Shown: positions 40,063 through 51,086, counted from the first letter of the stretch. The stretch is 64,000 nucleotides of DNA from Astropecten irregularis (GCA_963971285.1 OZ020247.1:14342614-14406613); one strand, 5' to 3'. The notes: a model not told the origin generated them from the sequence alone. Numbers and translations: made by a program.

Positions 40063-40283
40063 AGGCATTCCTTTTGAAGAGCGGAATAGAAGGATTTCCT
40101 ACAATATTGGCAACACTTTTAAATAGGTCACAGACTGATCGTACTGCATCACTTTGTCTATCAGATGTCGTATTATGTGCTTCGATTCCGAGCCATAGCT
40201 ATAACATGTAAAGGTCAGTGCAGCAGCTGCCGGATTGCAAGTTCCTGGATTTTGTTTTAAATGGTACACATCACGATCACCCA

Positions 40284-40652
40284 TTAAAGGTAATATCATA
40301 CTTTGGTTTTTGTCAAAGAAATGCAGATTCGTGGGCAAATATATCAAGGAAGATACAGTAAAAGTAGTCTGTGAAAATGTCAGTCCCATACGGTGCCCCG
40401 CTTTTTGCGAACACTGTGAAAAACAGCCACGATATTTCTGAAGTCTTTTCTCTTTTATTTTTGATCTTTCAAAAGATCAGAAAGATTTTCGGTCGTTGTT
40501 TTATTCATTTCTGGATAAATACACCATTTCAGGCGGAAACATTTTAACGGAAGGTTTCTACCAGCATCATCTTCATACCCTGAAAGTTATACGTAAATCT
40601 GTGAACATTTCTGTTTTGGTCTCTTTATACCAAAGTATGATACTACCTTTAA
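40284..40652. mobile_element. Family A TTAA MITE, copy 5
   Basis: TTAA on both sides, ends AGGTAATATCATACTTTGGT and accaaagtatgatactacct. The central hairpin is gatctttcaaaagatc. The host sequence atggtacacatc with following cga occurs on both sides, showing a local duplication. Confidence 0.92.
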
Positions 40653-41690
40653 ATGGTACACATCGCGAGTATACCCTTTAATGATAACATTTAAACCAAT
40701 TACGGTCGGGACGGTCCCAGGAAAACGGAAGATAATAAACAAACGCAAAGCGGCCAGCGTTTCACGATTTGGAGAACTAAATAAGGAATCGGCGACAAAT
40801 CAGACCCTGAAATTTACAATCTTGGGACTAAATCACCGGGAACCCCATTTATTGAATTGCACGAAGGGGGGGGGCTTTACATCTATAGCATCGGACGGCA
40901 GGTTTATAATCACGAACCGCGTGCGTCGATCTTATGACGAGAGCCTACACAAATAAATCAGCCTCTTACTTGCTCGATAAGGAAAACATGAATTCAACCT
41001 CAAAAAGAAATTGAGTCCCCCCCCCCTCCTTCTATTGCATTAGCAATTTCCCCCCTGATTTGATTTGCCTTTTGAAGATGGTGGCTGCGCTGCCTCGCTG
41101 CGTGGCGGCATTCTTTAACATTATACTGTGTGCGTCTTCAGTACATCTCCATTGGCCAATCCGATCCACCGTTTTCGCCTGGTATGTTTATTTGGGTGTT
41201 TGGGCTAACCTCACTCCAACATTAATTGATTGTGTGATTACGGAAAATTCAATCTCGGAAGTGAGAAGTGTTTATACTTCTAAGTTTTTGGGCAGATGTG
41301 CTGGTTACAAAAGTTGTGCTTGCAGTGTCTTGCGCATAAGATACTGAGTTACGTAAGTCAATTTACTAATTAGATTACAGATATTTATTTACTAAACAAA
41401 AATCGAAAGTATATATACAACTTCACAGCATTAAGCACACAAACCTTGATGGAAATATGTATCGTGATGCTGCAAAAGAAGAATACATGAAGTAAATAGG
41501 CGCGCGTATACCCAGGTGAAAGTTTTTTGTCAGTGTGTCGTGAACAGGCGCGAAAATCCAATAGGCCCATTGGAAAGCGCTGTGATAATGATTCTTATTG
41601 CAATGAGTCCGTATACCGATTTGAAAGTAATTATGTTAGAGCAATATATAAGCTTCATACTTTATCATCATTGTGTGATGAACGTGGACT
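40653..41690. other. Intergenic
   Basis: At 41071-41088 the sequence tttgaagatggtggctgc resembles a YY1-type motif with an ATG, and attggccaat lies at 41151-41160. No gene could be supported from these hints. Confidence 0.4.
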
Positions 41691-41880
41691 GCTTCAGCAC
41701 ACAATTTGCTTGAGCATGAAAACTCTCCCTTGATCAGACAGGATTGCCATTGTTTTGCCAACCAAATTTTATGTTATGTTTTCTGCTTTTGACTTGATTC
41801 GGCCATTGATTGCTGAGCATAAAATTCACAAGGAGTTTTGACTGGCATACTGATTTTATTTACCAAGGTTTTTGGTGATT

Positions 41881-42139
41881 TATGGTATTATCATACTTTG
41901 GCAGCATATCGAAACAGAAATCTTCACAGATTTACCTATAACTTAAAGGGTATACAAACAAAAAATTTTAAGACCAAAAATAAAATAGAAAAGGCATAAG
42001 AAATACTGTGGCCGTTTTCATTGTTTTCTCAAAAAAAGGGCACTGTGTTGGACTGAAATTTTCACAATTAATGATTGTTACTGTATCTTCCTTGATACTG
42101 CTTTTCTTTGCAAAAACTAAAATGTGATATTACCTTTAA
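41881..42139. mobile_element. Family A MITE, copy 6 (internally deleted)
   Basis: Left end tggtattatcatactttggc and right end atgtgatattacct-TTAA. It is inserted in the family G element and in reverse orientation. Confidence 0.82.
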
Positions 42140-42153
42140 GCAAATGTTGATGC

Positions 42154-42472
42154 TTAAAGGTATAATACATGATTGGTAAAGGTCACAGAACAGCACTCGC
42201 ACTTTTTCTGATCAAACATTTGCATGAAATAATAAACCTGTGAAAATTTGAGCTCAATCGGACATCTGAGTCTGAGTCTCATAAAACATGAAGAATGGTT
42301 TTGTTCTTACCCCGAGATCAAAACTGTTTTCGGTCTTTGTTTTACTAATTTCTAGATAAATTCTAGATAAATTTCAAGAGGAAATATTCTACCGGTGTGT
42401 TTCTATCAGCACCATCTTCATACCCTGAAATTTATGAATAAATCTGTGAACATTTCTGTTTCGGTATGTTAG
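42154..42472. mobile_element. Family B MITE, copy 3 (right end lost)
   Basis: TTAA-AGGTATAATACATGATTGG at the left, with the interior as in 39696. It fades at about 42472 (gtttcggtatgtta) without the final inverted end. It is inserted in the same family G element. Confidence 0.85.
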
Positions 42473-42509
42473 TGACCCAAACAGAAGCAGCTCTATGAAA
42501 TTGGCCCCA

Positions 42510-43060
42510 TGCCTGTAGCATGCGTGTATATACGTGTTGTATACATCGTGCATGCCTTCACGTTTCGTCACGCGTGGTAGCCATTACCACATTGATTGGT
42601 GTAAGCATGCGTGCACCTGGATGTACATGTATACATTTCACGGAAAGGAACGAGGTCAGTCAACAGTGCCATATGTTAGACATAATATTAATAATGTTCA
42701 TAAAAATAATCATTGAGACGTTTATGAACGTCGTGATGGAAGAATAAACATCTTCACACTTTGGTATAAGACCACAGCTCACAGCTCACATCTGTGCTAA
42801 ATATTGGGAAAATGCAAATTTTCCAAGTTCAATGACTTCAAAATTAATCCAATAAGTTTCCCTTGGGGTTATTTGATGGGAATTAAAAAAGCCGCATCCT
42901 CTTTAAGTGATCCCCATAATTCAACTTTTGGGGTTGCGGTATGAAAATTGCTAATGTTGGGCGTTTTCCTTCTTCCGGATAAAACGGTATGTGCGTGGTT
43001 TCATGGCTTCTGACTGCCAAACGAACAAAGATAATTTATTTAAGGACACTGCCAACATAG
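42510..43060. other. Intergenic, nothing recognised
   Basis: No supported feature. Confidence 0.4.
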
Positions 43061-43133
43061 GGCCGGATAGCTCAGTAAGTAGAGCACCTGTATGGTAATC
43101 CGATGGTCTCAGGTTCGAATCTCCCTCCTGTCA
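43061..43133 (+). repeat. tRNA-like sequence, probably a SINE head
   Basis: 73 nt. Acceptor GGCCGGA pairs in part with TCCTGTC, the D arm TAGCTCAGTAAGTAGAGC is intact, and a B box ggttcgaatct is present. By position the anticodon would be GGT. The anticodon stem (CCTGT/TCCGA) and the T stem do not pair, so it is a pseudo-tRNA or SINE head rather than a gene. Confidence 0.6.
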
Positions 43134-43364
43134 ATGTTGCTTTGTTCAATAAAATTCAATAATTTGTTTAAGTTGGTTGAACATGACCGAACTATTGACT
43201 TAACTACAGTTGCTGTGTAAGAAGTTTTACATAACAGTCTTTATTTTAGAAACGAGTCCGAGAACTTAGTATAACATCTTCGTTATATAACATCTTCGTT
43301 ATAGCCTTGTAAATGAATGACCAACAAACAATCGGTCCTAGCTACCAATTTGTAAGATTAATTT

Positions 43365-43655
43365 ACATAACCGAGGATGGGACCTTAGGGAGACTTTCCC
43401 ATAGGGTCGTCCACAAACTTTACTTACCTATTTCTAAACATCATCCAAACCAATGAACTTGAAATTGACATAATTATGTTCATATTGAGAGCATTCTTTA
43501 TCTTCTATTGAAATATGGACAGCAAAAATATGTCTTTAAATGGTACCTGGTACCTTAGGGAGACATCGAAAAGTCTCACTAAGTCCCGATGTCTCCCTAA
43601 ATGTCCACTTTTAGATGCTAACGTGTCTCCCTAATACCCCATTTGTAATTACAAT
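43365..43655. repeat. Family F element, copy 2
   Basis: The core 43385-43634 runs from ttagggagactttcccat to gtctccctaa. Flanks ataaccgaggatggg and taccccatttgtaatta extend the imperfect inverted ends. It is closely similar to 45561-45808. Confidence 0.88.
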
Positions 43656-44797
43656 GTATTTAGATTATTATTCATAATGATCTATATGTTTTACTGTATA
43701 TCCTTTGCCCAAAAAATAATTTGAATAAATTTCAGGCTTTTAATGGCAATATAAAAACCCTTTTTCAATATCAGGACCAAACTTCCACTGAAGAGTACTG
43801 AATTATACCTTGCTTGAAACGCCAACCGTGAAAATACAAATATAATTCCAAACTATAGGTAGGCATTAGGCAATCTTCACTATACAATTCAATTTCCTGC
43901 ATGCACTTATCTGGTTTTGTTTCAAATGGCCTAGATTGCTCATACACTTTCAGTCTCCACACCACAATTGAAAAATAAAAACACGTGCATCTCAGGCACT
44001 TTGCCTTAATTGCAAGTCATCATAATCCCTTCGCTCGCCAACGCCCGTGACGAAAAATGGTATCACGCAATAGGGATTTGGAATTTTGAAATTTGGAATT
44101 CAGGATAAGTCACGAAATATGCATTGGCGGAAGTTGCAGCCTACGGTATAGGAATTCTATATGATACAAATGTGAACGAGTTCAGTGCAATTCACGCGAT
44201 ATTCTTTGGTCTTAATAACATTTGGCTACCTACATTTGTCGTTTGTTTATACTATATTAATGCATCACAGCCTTGGCCCAAATTTAGCAAAATTCTCGCG
44301 CCCAAACGAGTGAATGTACCATCCTGCCAGGACACAAAACTAGCATGTCAATAAAGGGGCCGCGGTTCTTTATTCTTTGTCTAATGAAAGACGATATTTC
44401 CGACAGAAGAAAAAAAATAGAGATGGGGAGAGATTGAGCAAGAAAAAAGGGAAAAAGCGCCCAGAGTGCGAGGAAGAGTAAGAGCACTCGACTGGGAAAT
44501 TGTAACCGGAGCCAGACGGGGTTGCACCCCAAATTGACGAATTGTCGCAGAATCCCCGGTAGCAGAGGTCAATACGGAAATGGAACACTGTCTGATTGGG
44601 ACCAGCTTAAAGGAGCACCGACAATGTTCTCAATTTGCTAGAGAACAAAATTAGTTAACTTTAAGGATTTCAGATATATAATAAACCTTTGAAATAGCTA
44701 TTGGCAGGAAACATTAAATGACTCCGGTTTGGAAGTAGAAAAATATAAATTCTGAAGTGTTGTGTCACTAAAAGTGTGTAGGCCTATACCTGTGATT
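43656..44797. other. Intergenic
   Basis: No gene, RNA or repeat that I can support. Confidence 0.45.
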
Positions 44798-44942
44798 TTA
44801 AAGGCAAGGCAATAGTTTTTGCACTGTCTGATCCAACACATACATGAAATAATACGAAACTTGCCAATGCCAATGCCAATCAATTAATTGTCAGCCTTGC
44901 TGTATCTATCTTGATATTAATGCAGCGTTACCATCCCTTTAA
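44798..44942. repeat. Short TTAA element relic
   Basis: TTAA-aggcaaggcaa at the left and ccatccct-TTAA at the right, with cactgtctgatccaacacat and catgaaataata as in family B. It looks like a deleted hybrid of family B and C sequence. Confidence 0.6.
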
Positions 44943-45544
44943 TGTACAAGAAGTAACATTTTTGGCTCGTGCCTGAATTTGTTGAAGGACGATAGTAGCA
45001 TTAAGTACAAAATGCGCTAGCAATTTCACAGCCTGTGGGCTCACTATACCGATCCTTTCATACACAAAAATGTCCTTATTAAAATCAAGGTTAATTATCA
45101 AACAAAATTTACTGGAAACAATAGGCCGAACTGACATTGTGCAGAAAAGCATTGGCAATTCCAAGACGTCTATTCTAATGACGCATGCACAGGGTCGCCA
45201 TTATGCACGCATTTTACCCAGTAAAGGTTTTTATTTATTTGCAATCTCGATTTTTGACATTGCACAAACGCAGAATACGTGGACCGGAATATCGATTCAT
45301 GCACAGGGAAAATCGTGCATTGGTTTCTTCTTCGTTTTACCAGTGTGAACCTCGGATGTCCAAATAGGCAAATCCGGGAAGGATTCAAGAAATCGATTCT
45401 TGTATTTAATGCTGAGTTGGCATGCAATTGGGAATGATGTCGGTGCTTTGATCAATGTTACGCTATTTTGAGGGCCTACGTGCAATCAACGCATTGCTGC
45501 ATTTCTACAGCTTGTATATAATGAGCATTCAGGGCCATCAGTGT
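44943..45544. other. Intergenic, nothing recognised
   Basis: Overlapping short ORFs on both strands lack recognisable domains. Confidence 0.4.
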
Positions 45545-45830
45545 AATTTAGTATCATGCCTTAGGTAGACTTTCCCATTGGGTCGTGCACAAACTTTACT
45601 TCCCTATTTCTAAACATCCTCCACACCAATGAACTTCAAATTGACATGTGTTCATATCATATTAAGAGCATTCTCTGTCTTCTATTAAAATATGGACTGT
45701 AAAAATGTCTTTAAAAGGTAGCTGGTATAATAGGGAGACACCGAAAAGTCTCCCTTTAGTCCCGATGTCTCCTAATATCCACTTTTAGATGCTAACGTGT
45801 CTCCCTAATACCCCATTTGTAATTATAATA
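45545..45830. repeat. Family F element, copy 3
   Basis: The core 45561-45808 starts ttaggtagactttcccattg and ends gtctccctaa, followed by taccccatttgtaatta as in the copy at 43385. Confidence 0.88.
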
Positions 45831-45961
45831 TAATATAAACAATAAATGTTGTATTATCATAATGTTTTATATAGCTGCTCGTGCGTCCTTTTTGAATTGG
45901 GGCCTGATACACCGGAGGCGCTTTTATAAACTGTCAATCTGCATGGTTGCACACTAGCCAT

Positions 45962-46325
45962 TTAAAGGGCATGTACAACATTGTACAACAAATGCTAACA
46001 GATTTATGTATAACTTGCAGGTTATAAAGATGGTTATTGTAGAAACATGCTGTGAAAATTGTTCTGCCTCAAATGCTGTATTTATCCAGAAAAGATTAAA
46101 AACCAAACTAAATATTTTTGATCTTACAAAGATACCAGATGAGACCGCTAAATTCCCACACAATTTGGCGTAGGCCTAACAATTGCAACGGATTTTCACT
46201 GTTTTCTACTATGTCCAATGATCAATTGAGCTGAAAATATGACAGGTTTGTTTTTATTCCATGACAAATCGAATTATGAGCAGCCTGCAAATACTCTGTC
46301 ACCTTTACCAATGTTAACCATTAAC
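45962..46325. repeat. Reverse-oriented TTAA element relic (family B type)
   Basis: Starts TTAA-agggcatgtacaa, contains gattaaaaaccaaac and agcctgcaaata, and ends gtcacctttaccaatgttaa, the reverse of the family B left end. Confidence 0.65.
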
Positions 46326-47049
46326 CATTATACGACATGATTTGTACATTATGTGATTACGCGATGCAAGTGAAACTGTTCAGAAATGATATGATTGTCT
46401 AAGTTGGTAATAGGTACAATATATGGAGAGGCTAGATTTGTGCACAACATTGGGGGCCTATATAATCATGATGTTGCGGTATGGGCTTACACACAACTTC
46501 AAATGGCGACCAGTAGTGAGCATAATTCGATGCCAATATGAACGTTAATATTAATACATATATAAACATCAGAGTGAATTTGACTAAAGGGAACTATCAA
46601 ATTCCCAGAGGACACCCATTGCTCCTATAATCCGTTATAGCAGAAGGGGGTCACATCATCATGGTATACTGCACATATAGGGGTAATTCCACCCACAAGC
46701 GATAAACTTACAGGTGTGAGGGTAATCAGATTTCCATAACAGGTTCCATTTTAGCCGACATATACCGCGCCATCATATCAGACTCTGAACGTGTTGATTT
46801 AAGACGTACAGTCGAGTCTGATTGACATCCAACCAGGTGTGACAATAATTGTCTCATGTCACAGAAAAAATGGTGATGACAAAACAACATGAAAAAAGCC
46901 ACAAGGACCCATATATCTACAAATATTCGTCCTTCGAGTGATGACGAAATGGCTTAGATCCATGCTGAGCCTACTGAGACACATGGCTTCAGAGTGGATG
47001 TGGAAATTAGTGGATGGATGATCGTTTCTGAATTTTACAAATCTAACTA
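46326..47049. other. Intergenic or upstream intron of the receptor gene
   Basis: No exon, RNA or repeat recognised. If the missing signal-peptide exon lies further upstream, this is intronic. Confidence 0.4.
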
Positions 47050-47490
47050 TTAAAGGTTTACTGTAATCAAATTAGGGAAAGGGGTGAAAGTGCTCTAAAA
47101 CTATATTGCTTAATACATAAATCATGATTATATAAATTTATATTTTTGAAAGTGCTTAATTATCACAACAAAGTTACAAAATCAGTACATGTAGGCTATG
47201 CCCCGCCCCCCAAAAAAGTCCCCCTAGGAACCGATCACGCAACAATAGCGTGTGACGTCACCTACAGAACTAGTATAGGCTCGCACCACAAAATACTTCG
47301 TGGCGTTCTACATGTGACGTAAACAAGGTTTTTCGTCGCGAAAAGTGAGGTGCTAAATTATGGGTCTAAAATACCTCTTTTTTACTATTATATAATATCT
47401 TCTAGCACAAACAATGATAGACAGGTTGAGTTTTACAACAATACAGATGTACTTAACTTCATATGAGTTTTGATTAAAGGAAACCTTTAA
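47050..47490. mobile_element. Family D TTAA MITE, copy 2 (reverse orientation)
   Basis: TTAA flanks, left end AGGTTTACTGTAATC and right end gattaaaggaaacct. 441 bp, the reverse of 21769-22208. It carries tgacgtcacc at about 47263-47272 and ends 127 bp before the receptor exon at 47618. Confidence 0.9.
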
Positions 47491-47617
47491 AGAAATGTTC
47501 ATTGGTTGATAATTTTCAGTTTTCTCAGCGTGAATTGAACAGCAAAAGGTAGGCTATTGAGCTTGTAGAGTGACGCCGAACAGTTCTTAAAGTCATTTTC
47601 TTTGGTCGTATCTATAG

Positions 47618-47757
47618 GTGCGCAGGCATCGGAGGGAGAGGAGCGGCTACAGAAATACCTATTTGACGGTTACAGCAAGCTGGCCTTACCGGTAAAAGGA
47701 GCCATGGACACGCTAAACATTAACTTCAGCCTGGCAATTTCACAGATTGTCGATGTG
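47618..47757 (+). CDS. nAChR exon 2: N-terminal helix and first beta strands
   Basis: The exon is 140 bp, the same length as exon 2 of alpha7-type receptor genes. It follows a ctatag acceptor and ends at a strong gtaagt donor. It is entered in phase 1 (two bases complete a codon from a missing signal-peptide exon) and leaves in phase 0. The product begins AQASEGEERLQKYLFDGYSK and ends with FSLAISQIVDV, matching the family pattern of EERL..LF..Y.K..RPV followed by .L.L.Q..DV. An alternative acceptor at gcgcag (exon start 47626) is possible but would break the 140-bp length. A family D MITE ends only 127 bp upstream. Confidence 0.9.
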
Positions 47758-47897
47758 GTAAGTATATCATGGTGTGCAACTCACAAGGTATTAAAAATAC
47801 ATGGCTTCCGGGTGGGGATATCCACACTCCCAGCCCATGAGACCCACCTGCGCTAGCGCTTAAACCCACCGGCCTTGCATCGCAAAAAAACTCCTCC

Positions 47898-48275
47898 TTA
47901 AAGGGACGGTACAGAACTGGTGTTTGCGACAAAACCGTTGCTGACAGTGAAAGTACATTATGTAATCCATCATATACCTTAACTGACAAACCTGTAGAAG
48001 TTTGAGGTCAATCAGCCATCTGGGTCACGAGAAAATAGTGAAAACCCGTGTACAGAGAACTGTACACATTTCAACGAATGAATAAAACGAATAAAATCGA
48101 AGCGATTTATTCCGATCGGAAAATAGTTTCATTTATTTCTCAACGAATATGGCATTTCAGACAAAAACATTTCATGGGATGTTTTCTCCTATCATCACCA
48201 TAATAATGTGTAAGTTTTATGTGAATCTGTGATCATGAAGTGTATTTTGTCTTACCAATTCTGTCATCCCTTTAA
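47898..48275. mobile_element. Family C TTAA MITE, copy 2
   Basis: TTAA-AGGGACGGTACAGAACTGG at the left and ctgtcatccct-TTAA at the right. Nearly identical to 8880-9266. Its right TTAA is also the left TTAA of the family A element that follows. Confidence 0.92.
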
Positions 48276-48625
48276 AGGTAACTTTGGTTTTTATCAAAGA
48301 AATACAGATTTATGAACAAAAATACCAAGACAGATACAGTAACAGTCATCTGTGAAAATTTCAGTCCCATACGGTGCCCACTTTTTGAGACAGTGAAAAA
48401 CAGCCCAGTATTTCTTAGGTCTTTTCTCTTTTATTTTTGATCTTTTAAAAGATCAAAAAGATTTTTGGTCGTTATTTTACTAAATTCTGGATGAATACAC
48501 CATTTCAGGCGGAAACATTTTAACGGTAGGTTTCTACCAGCACCATCTTCATACCCTGAACGTTATAGCTAAATCTGTGAACATTTCTGTTTTGGTCTCT
48601 TACCAAAGTATGATACTACCTTTAA
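48272..48625. mobile_element. Family A TTAA MITE, copy 7
   Basis: TTAA-aggtaactttggtttttatc at the left (part of the end deleted) and accaaagtatgatactacct-TTAA at the right. The central hairpin is gatcttttaaaagatc. Confidence 0.9.
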
Positions 48626-48851
48626 AGGGTTCCTGCAATGCATTTTACACAGATTTATTTTCCGTATATTATATGAAGATATCAACATATAAACACTATA
48701 CATGAAGCTTTATTTGGGTTAAGACCAATAGAATATGCAGTTCTTTTTGTGTTTGTAAGCATTGTTGCTGGCACCCAGAAGCATCCACCAAGTAGCGCCC
48801 AGTATCGCACGAAAAAAAACCTCGGCAATTAAAAGCACTATTACCTGTATA

Positions 48852-49005
48852 CAGTCGAATCTCATTAATACGAGCTCTCTTAAGACGAGATCCCGGTTAA
48901 GACAAGCTATATTACGCCGGTCCCAACCGAGTTGTGCACTTTTCTATGGGGAAATATTTGCTTAATACGAGCACTGCTAATACGAAAAACATTTACAACG
49001 AGGAA
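48852..49005. mobile_element. Pogo/Tigger-like DNA transposon end
   Basis: CAGTCGAATCTCATTAATAC after a TA dinucleotide resembles the CAGT..AACCTC..TAA termini of the pogo/Tigger group. It is followed by repeated ttaagacgaga, ttaagacaagc, ttaatacgagc and taatacgaaaa units. No right end or transposase was found. Confidence 0.5.
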
Positions 49006-50074
49006 TTTTTAAGCCGACTTCTTTTGGAAACAATTGGCGCATTTCTTTGTACAAATCCCATGTATTGAGTATTCTTTTCGCACGCCAATGTTTTCTTCCT
49101 CGTGTTTGCTTATACTTGCTTGCTTACTGTCCTTTTTGCTTGCTATTTACCTCGGTACTCGTTTTTTCTTGCTTCCTCAATCCCCATTGGCTTTCTTTGT
49201 TTTGCAGACCCTTTTCTAAATGACAATGTTTTGTTACTACGAGCTTTGTTAATAAAAACCGATAGTTTTAGTGTAGTTTTTAGTATAGTTTTAATCTTTA
49301 CTAATCACGAACACTATACCTTTAAGTATCTGGCAAATACAAAATTTCGAGATAAGATTTAAACGTACGAACGGCATTAACTTATGAATAATTAATTAAT
49401 TAACTAACATGACATATAATGGTTCGCCTTGTTCGTATGTCAGGAAAATAAATTGAGCAATATGTCTTCCATCGGCCACATTAAGTGTATACCACAGTTG
49501 ATTCTCCGCGTGTGACCGTGACCGTGACGGACTGCAAAGAGCTCGCTTGGCACACGGTAAATCCTTGATCCGTGCAGAGCCTCCCAACAAGGCGTGACTT
49601 CTCCCGGTGGTCTGGCCATAACACTGACAAGAAAAGACCCGTCTTGGGTAAAAATTAACCTGTCATCGGTGCAAGGGAAAGTTGATGGAAGACAGACCGT
49701 ACTGGTATATAACCCACGCTGTGTGCGCGTGCGGTTTCATATTATTATGAAACAAAATGATGTGTCGCTTGGACGAAATCAATATTATCAAATTAAATGG
49801 GAACGGTGTTGTTAACTGACATCAGGCGGGGTAGTTTGTTGATGTACGTGGAATGTGGAAAGTAGAGGGGTACAGTGTGACTCTTCAAAATCAACGCCAC
49901 ATTCCAATCAGCACCAAAGGCGAGGAATCATCGAGCTTAATCCATGCGCTTTGACAAGATATGAGCGCCCTAACAAAGACTGAAAATCATTCGATGTCAT
50001 TTTATACGCCTCAAAGATCTAACCATATATGGTCAAGAAGCAGTGATGAAAAACCGAATGGAAAAGGCCTTTAA
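49006..50074. other. Receptor intron, nothing further recognised
   Basis: Intron sequence between the exons at 47618 and 54809. Short ORFs have no recognisable domain. Confidence 0.5.
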
Positions 50075-50596
50075 TTAAAGGGCATGTACAAACTTTGGTA
50101 TAACAAAGCAAAACAGAAATTTTCACAGATTTACGTATAACTTTCAGGGTATGAAGATGGTGCTGGTAGAAACATACCGTTAAAACTAATAATCCAGAAT
50201 GAGTAAAACCAAAAACATGTTTGATCTTGGCAAGATCAAATATCCTTCTATAGGTTTTATAAAAGAAAAAAAAACAAGTAGCACTTTATTGACTAACTAG
50301 AGTTTAAAATGTGCATATTGCTTTCGTAGCAACAACTACTTCATCAGATGTAATGAAATGGCATCATCAGGCAAGGTATGGGGCGAGTATATCTTTAAGA
50401 AGCTGATGAAGAAGTTGTTGCTACGAAAATGCAACAACTACAACTAACACGGCTACCCACCATTATATTCTATAGGTTTTATAAGAATTTAGTAAGATTT
50501 TCGCTATTTTCTCGGGACATCACAGGATGTACATGCTAGATTAGACAAAGTATGAGTGCTGTTCTGTAAAACAAAGTTTCGCATCGCAATTCTTAA
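50075..50596. repeat. Family B-type TTAA relic (reverse), interrupted by an insertion
   Basis: Starts TTAA-agggcatgtacaaactttgg, contains ttcacagatttacgtataac and gtttgatcttggcaagatca, and resumes after the insert with gattagacaaagtatgagtg, ending near ttcTTAA at 50596. Its end lies 13 bp before the first tRNA copy. Confidence 0.75.
50246..50484 (-). mobile_element. 205-bp insertion with 17-bp target-site duplication
   Basis: ttctataggttttataa occurs identically at 50246-50262 and 50468-50484, flanking 205 bp foreign to the host repeat. On the minus strand the insert has gggtagccgtgttagttg near its start, caataaagtgctacttg near its end and a T-rich terminus. Two inverted blocks of ctgatgaag...gttgttgctacgaaa occur (50404-50436 plus, 50321-50352 minus). 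The target duplication shows retroposition or transposition. The ends suggest a Penelope-like or SINE-like element (inference). Confidence 0.7.
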
Positions 50597-50609
50597 CTGT
50601 CTTTATTAA

Positions 50610-50683
50610 GGCCTTTTTGGCACAATGGATAAGGCATCTGACTACGAATCAGGGGATTCCAGGTTCGAGTCCTGGCAGGGTCG
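50610..50683 (+). tRNA. tRNA-Arg(ACG), array copy 1, degenerate acceptor
   Basis: First copy of the array. The anticodon arm TCTGA-CTACGAA-TCAGG and the T arm with the B box GGTTCGAGTCC are intact. The 5' acceptor reads GGCCTTT instead of GGCCCCG and the D arm carries one extra base, so the acceptor stem cannot pair well. It may be a decayed edge copy. It starts 13 bp after a relic TTAA element. Confidence 0.6.
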
Positions 50684-50770
50684 TGATTACCATTTTTGTC
50701 ATAATATTGTTCCTAACTTTCCACTAGTAAACCAAGTTTTCACTTCACAGGTCATGACTTCATACATCAA

Positions 50771-50843
50771 GGCCCCGTGGTCCAATGGATAAGGCATCTG
50801 ACTACGAATCAGGGGATTCCAGGTTCGAGTCCTGGCAGGGTCG
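50771..50843 (+). tRNA. tRNA-Arg(ACG), array copy 2
   Basis: 73 nt with GGCCCCG acceptor, anticodon loop CTACGAA (ACG), B box GGTTCGAGTCC and 3' end CAGGGTC plus discriminator G. One change in the D stem (GTCC for GCCC) is tolerated as a wobble pair. The C6-A67 acceptor mismatch is present. The spacer after it contains a T5 run suited to Pol III termination. Confidence 0.85.
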
Positions 50844-50928
50844 TGATGATTATTTTTGTCATATTTGTTCCTACCTTTCCACTAGTAAACCAAGTTTTCA
50901 CTTCACAGGTCATGACTGCCTACATCAA

Positions 50929-51001
50929 GGCCCCGTGGCCCAATGGATAAGGCATCTGACTACGAATCAGGGAATTCCAGGTTCGAGTCCTGGCAGGGTC
51001 G
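50929..51001 (+). tRNA. tRNA-Arg(ACG), array copy 3
   Basis: 73-nt cloverleaf with anticodon ACG. A box TGGCCCAATGG and B box GGTTCGAGTCC are intact. The variable region is GAATT rather than GATT-type. The 3' acceptor CAGGGTC leaves the C6-A67 mismatch. Confidence 0.88.
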
Positions 51002-51086
51002 TGATTAGTATTTTTGTCATAATTGTTTCTAACTTTCCACTAGTAAACCAAGTTTTCACTTCACAGGTCATGACTGCCTACATCAA

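Larger units (their letters stand above)
41691..42509. repeat. Family G foldback element, copy 3, split by two TTAA MITEs
   Basis: G sequence runs from about 41691 (ctgcttcagcacacaatttg) to 41880 (accaaggtttttggtgattta). It resumes between the MITEs at 42136-42157 (ttaagcaaatgttgatgctt) and again at 42483-42509 (gcagctctatgaaattggcc). Comparison with the unbroken copy at 63659-63927 shows that the three pieces are contiguous parts of one element. Confidence 0.85.

Noticed and set aside
41078..41181. Possible signal-peptide exon for the receptor (MVAALPRCVAAFFNIILC)
   Set aside because: It is hydrophobic and follows a YY1-like ATG. The candidate donors that I checked leave phase 0 or 2, while the next exon needs phase 1. 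It also lies 6.5 kb upstream without other support.
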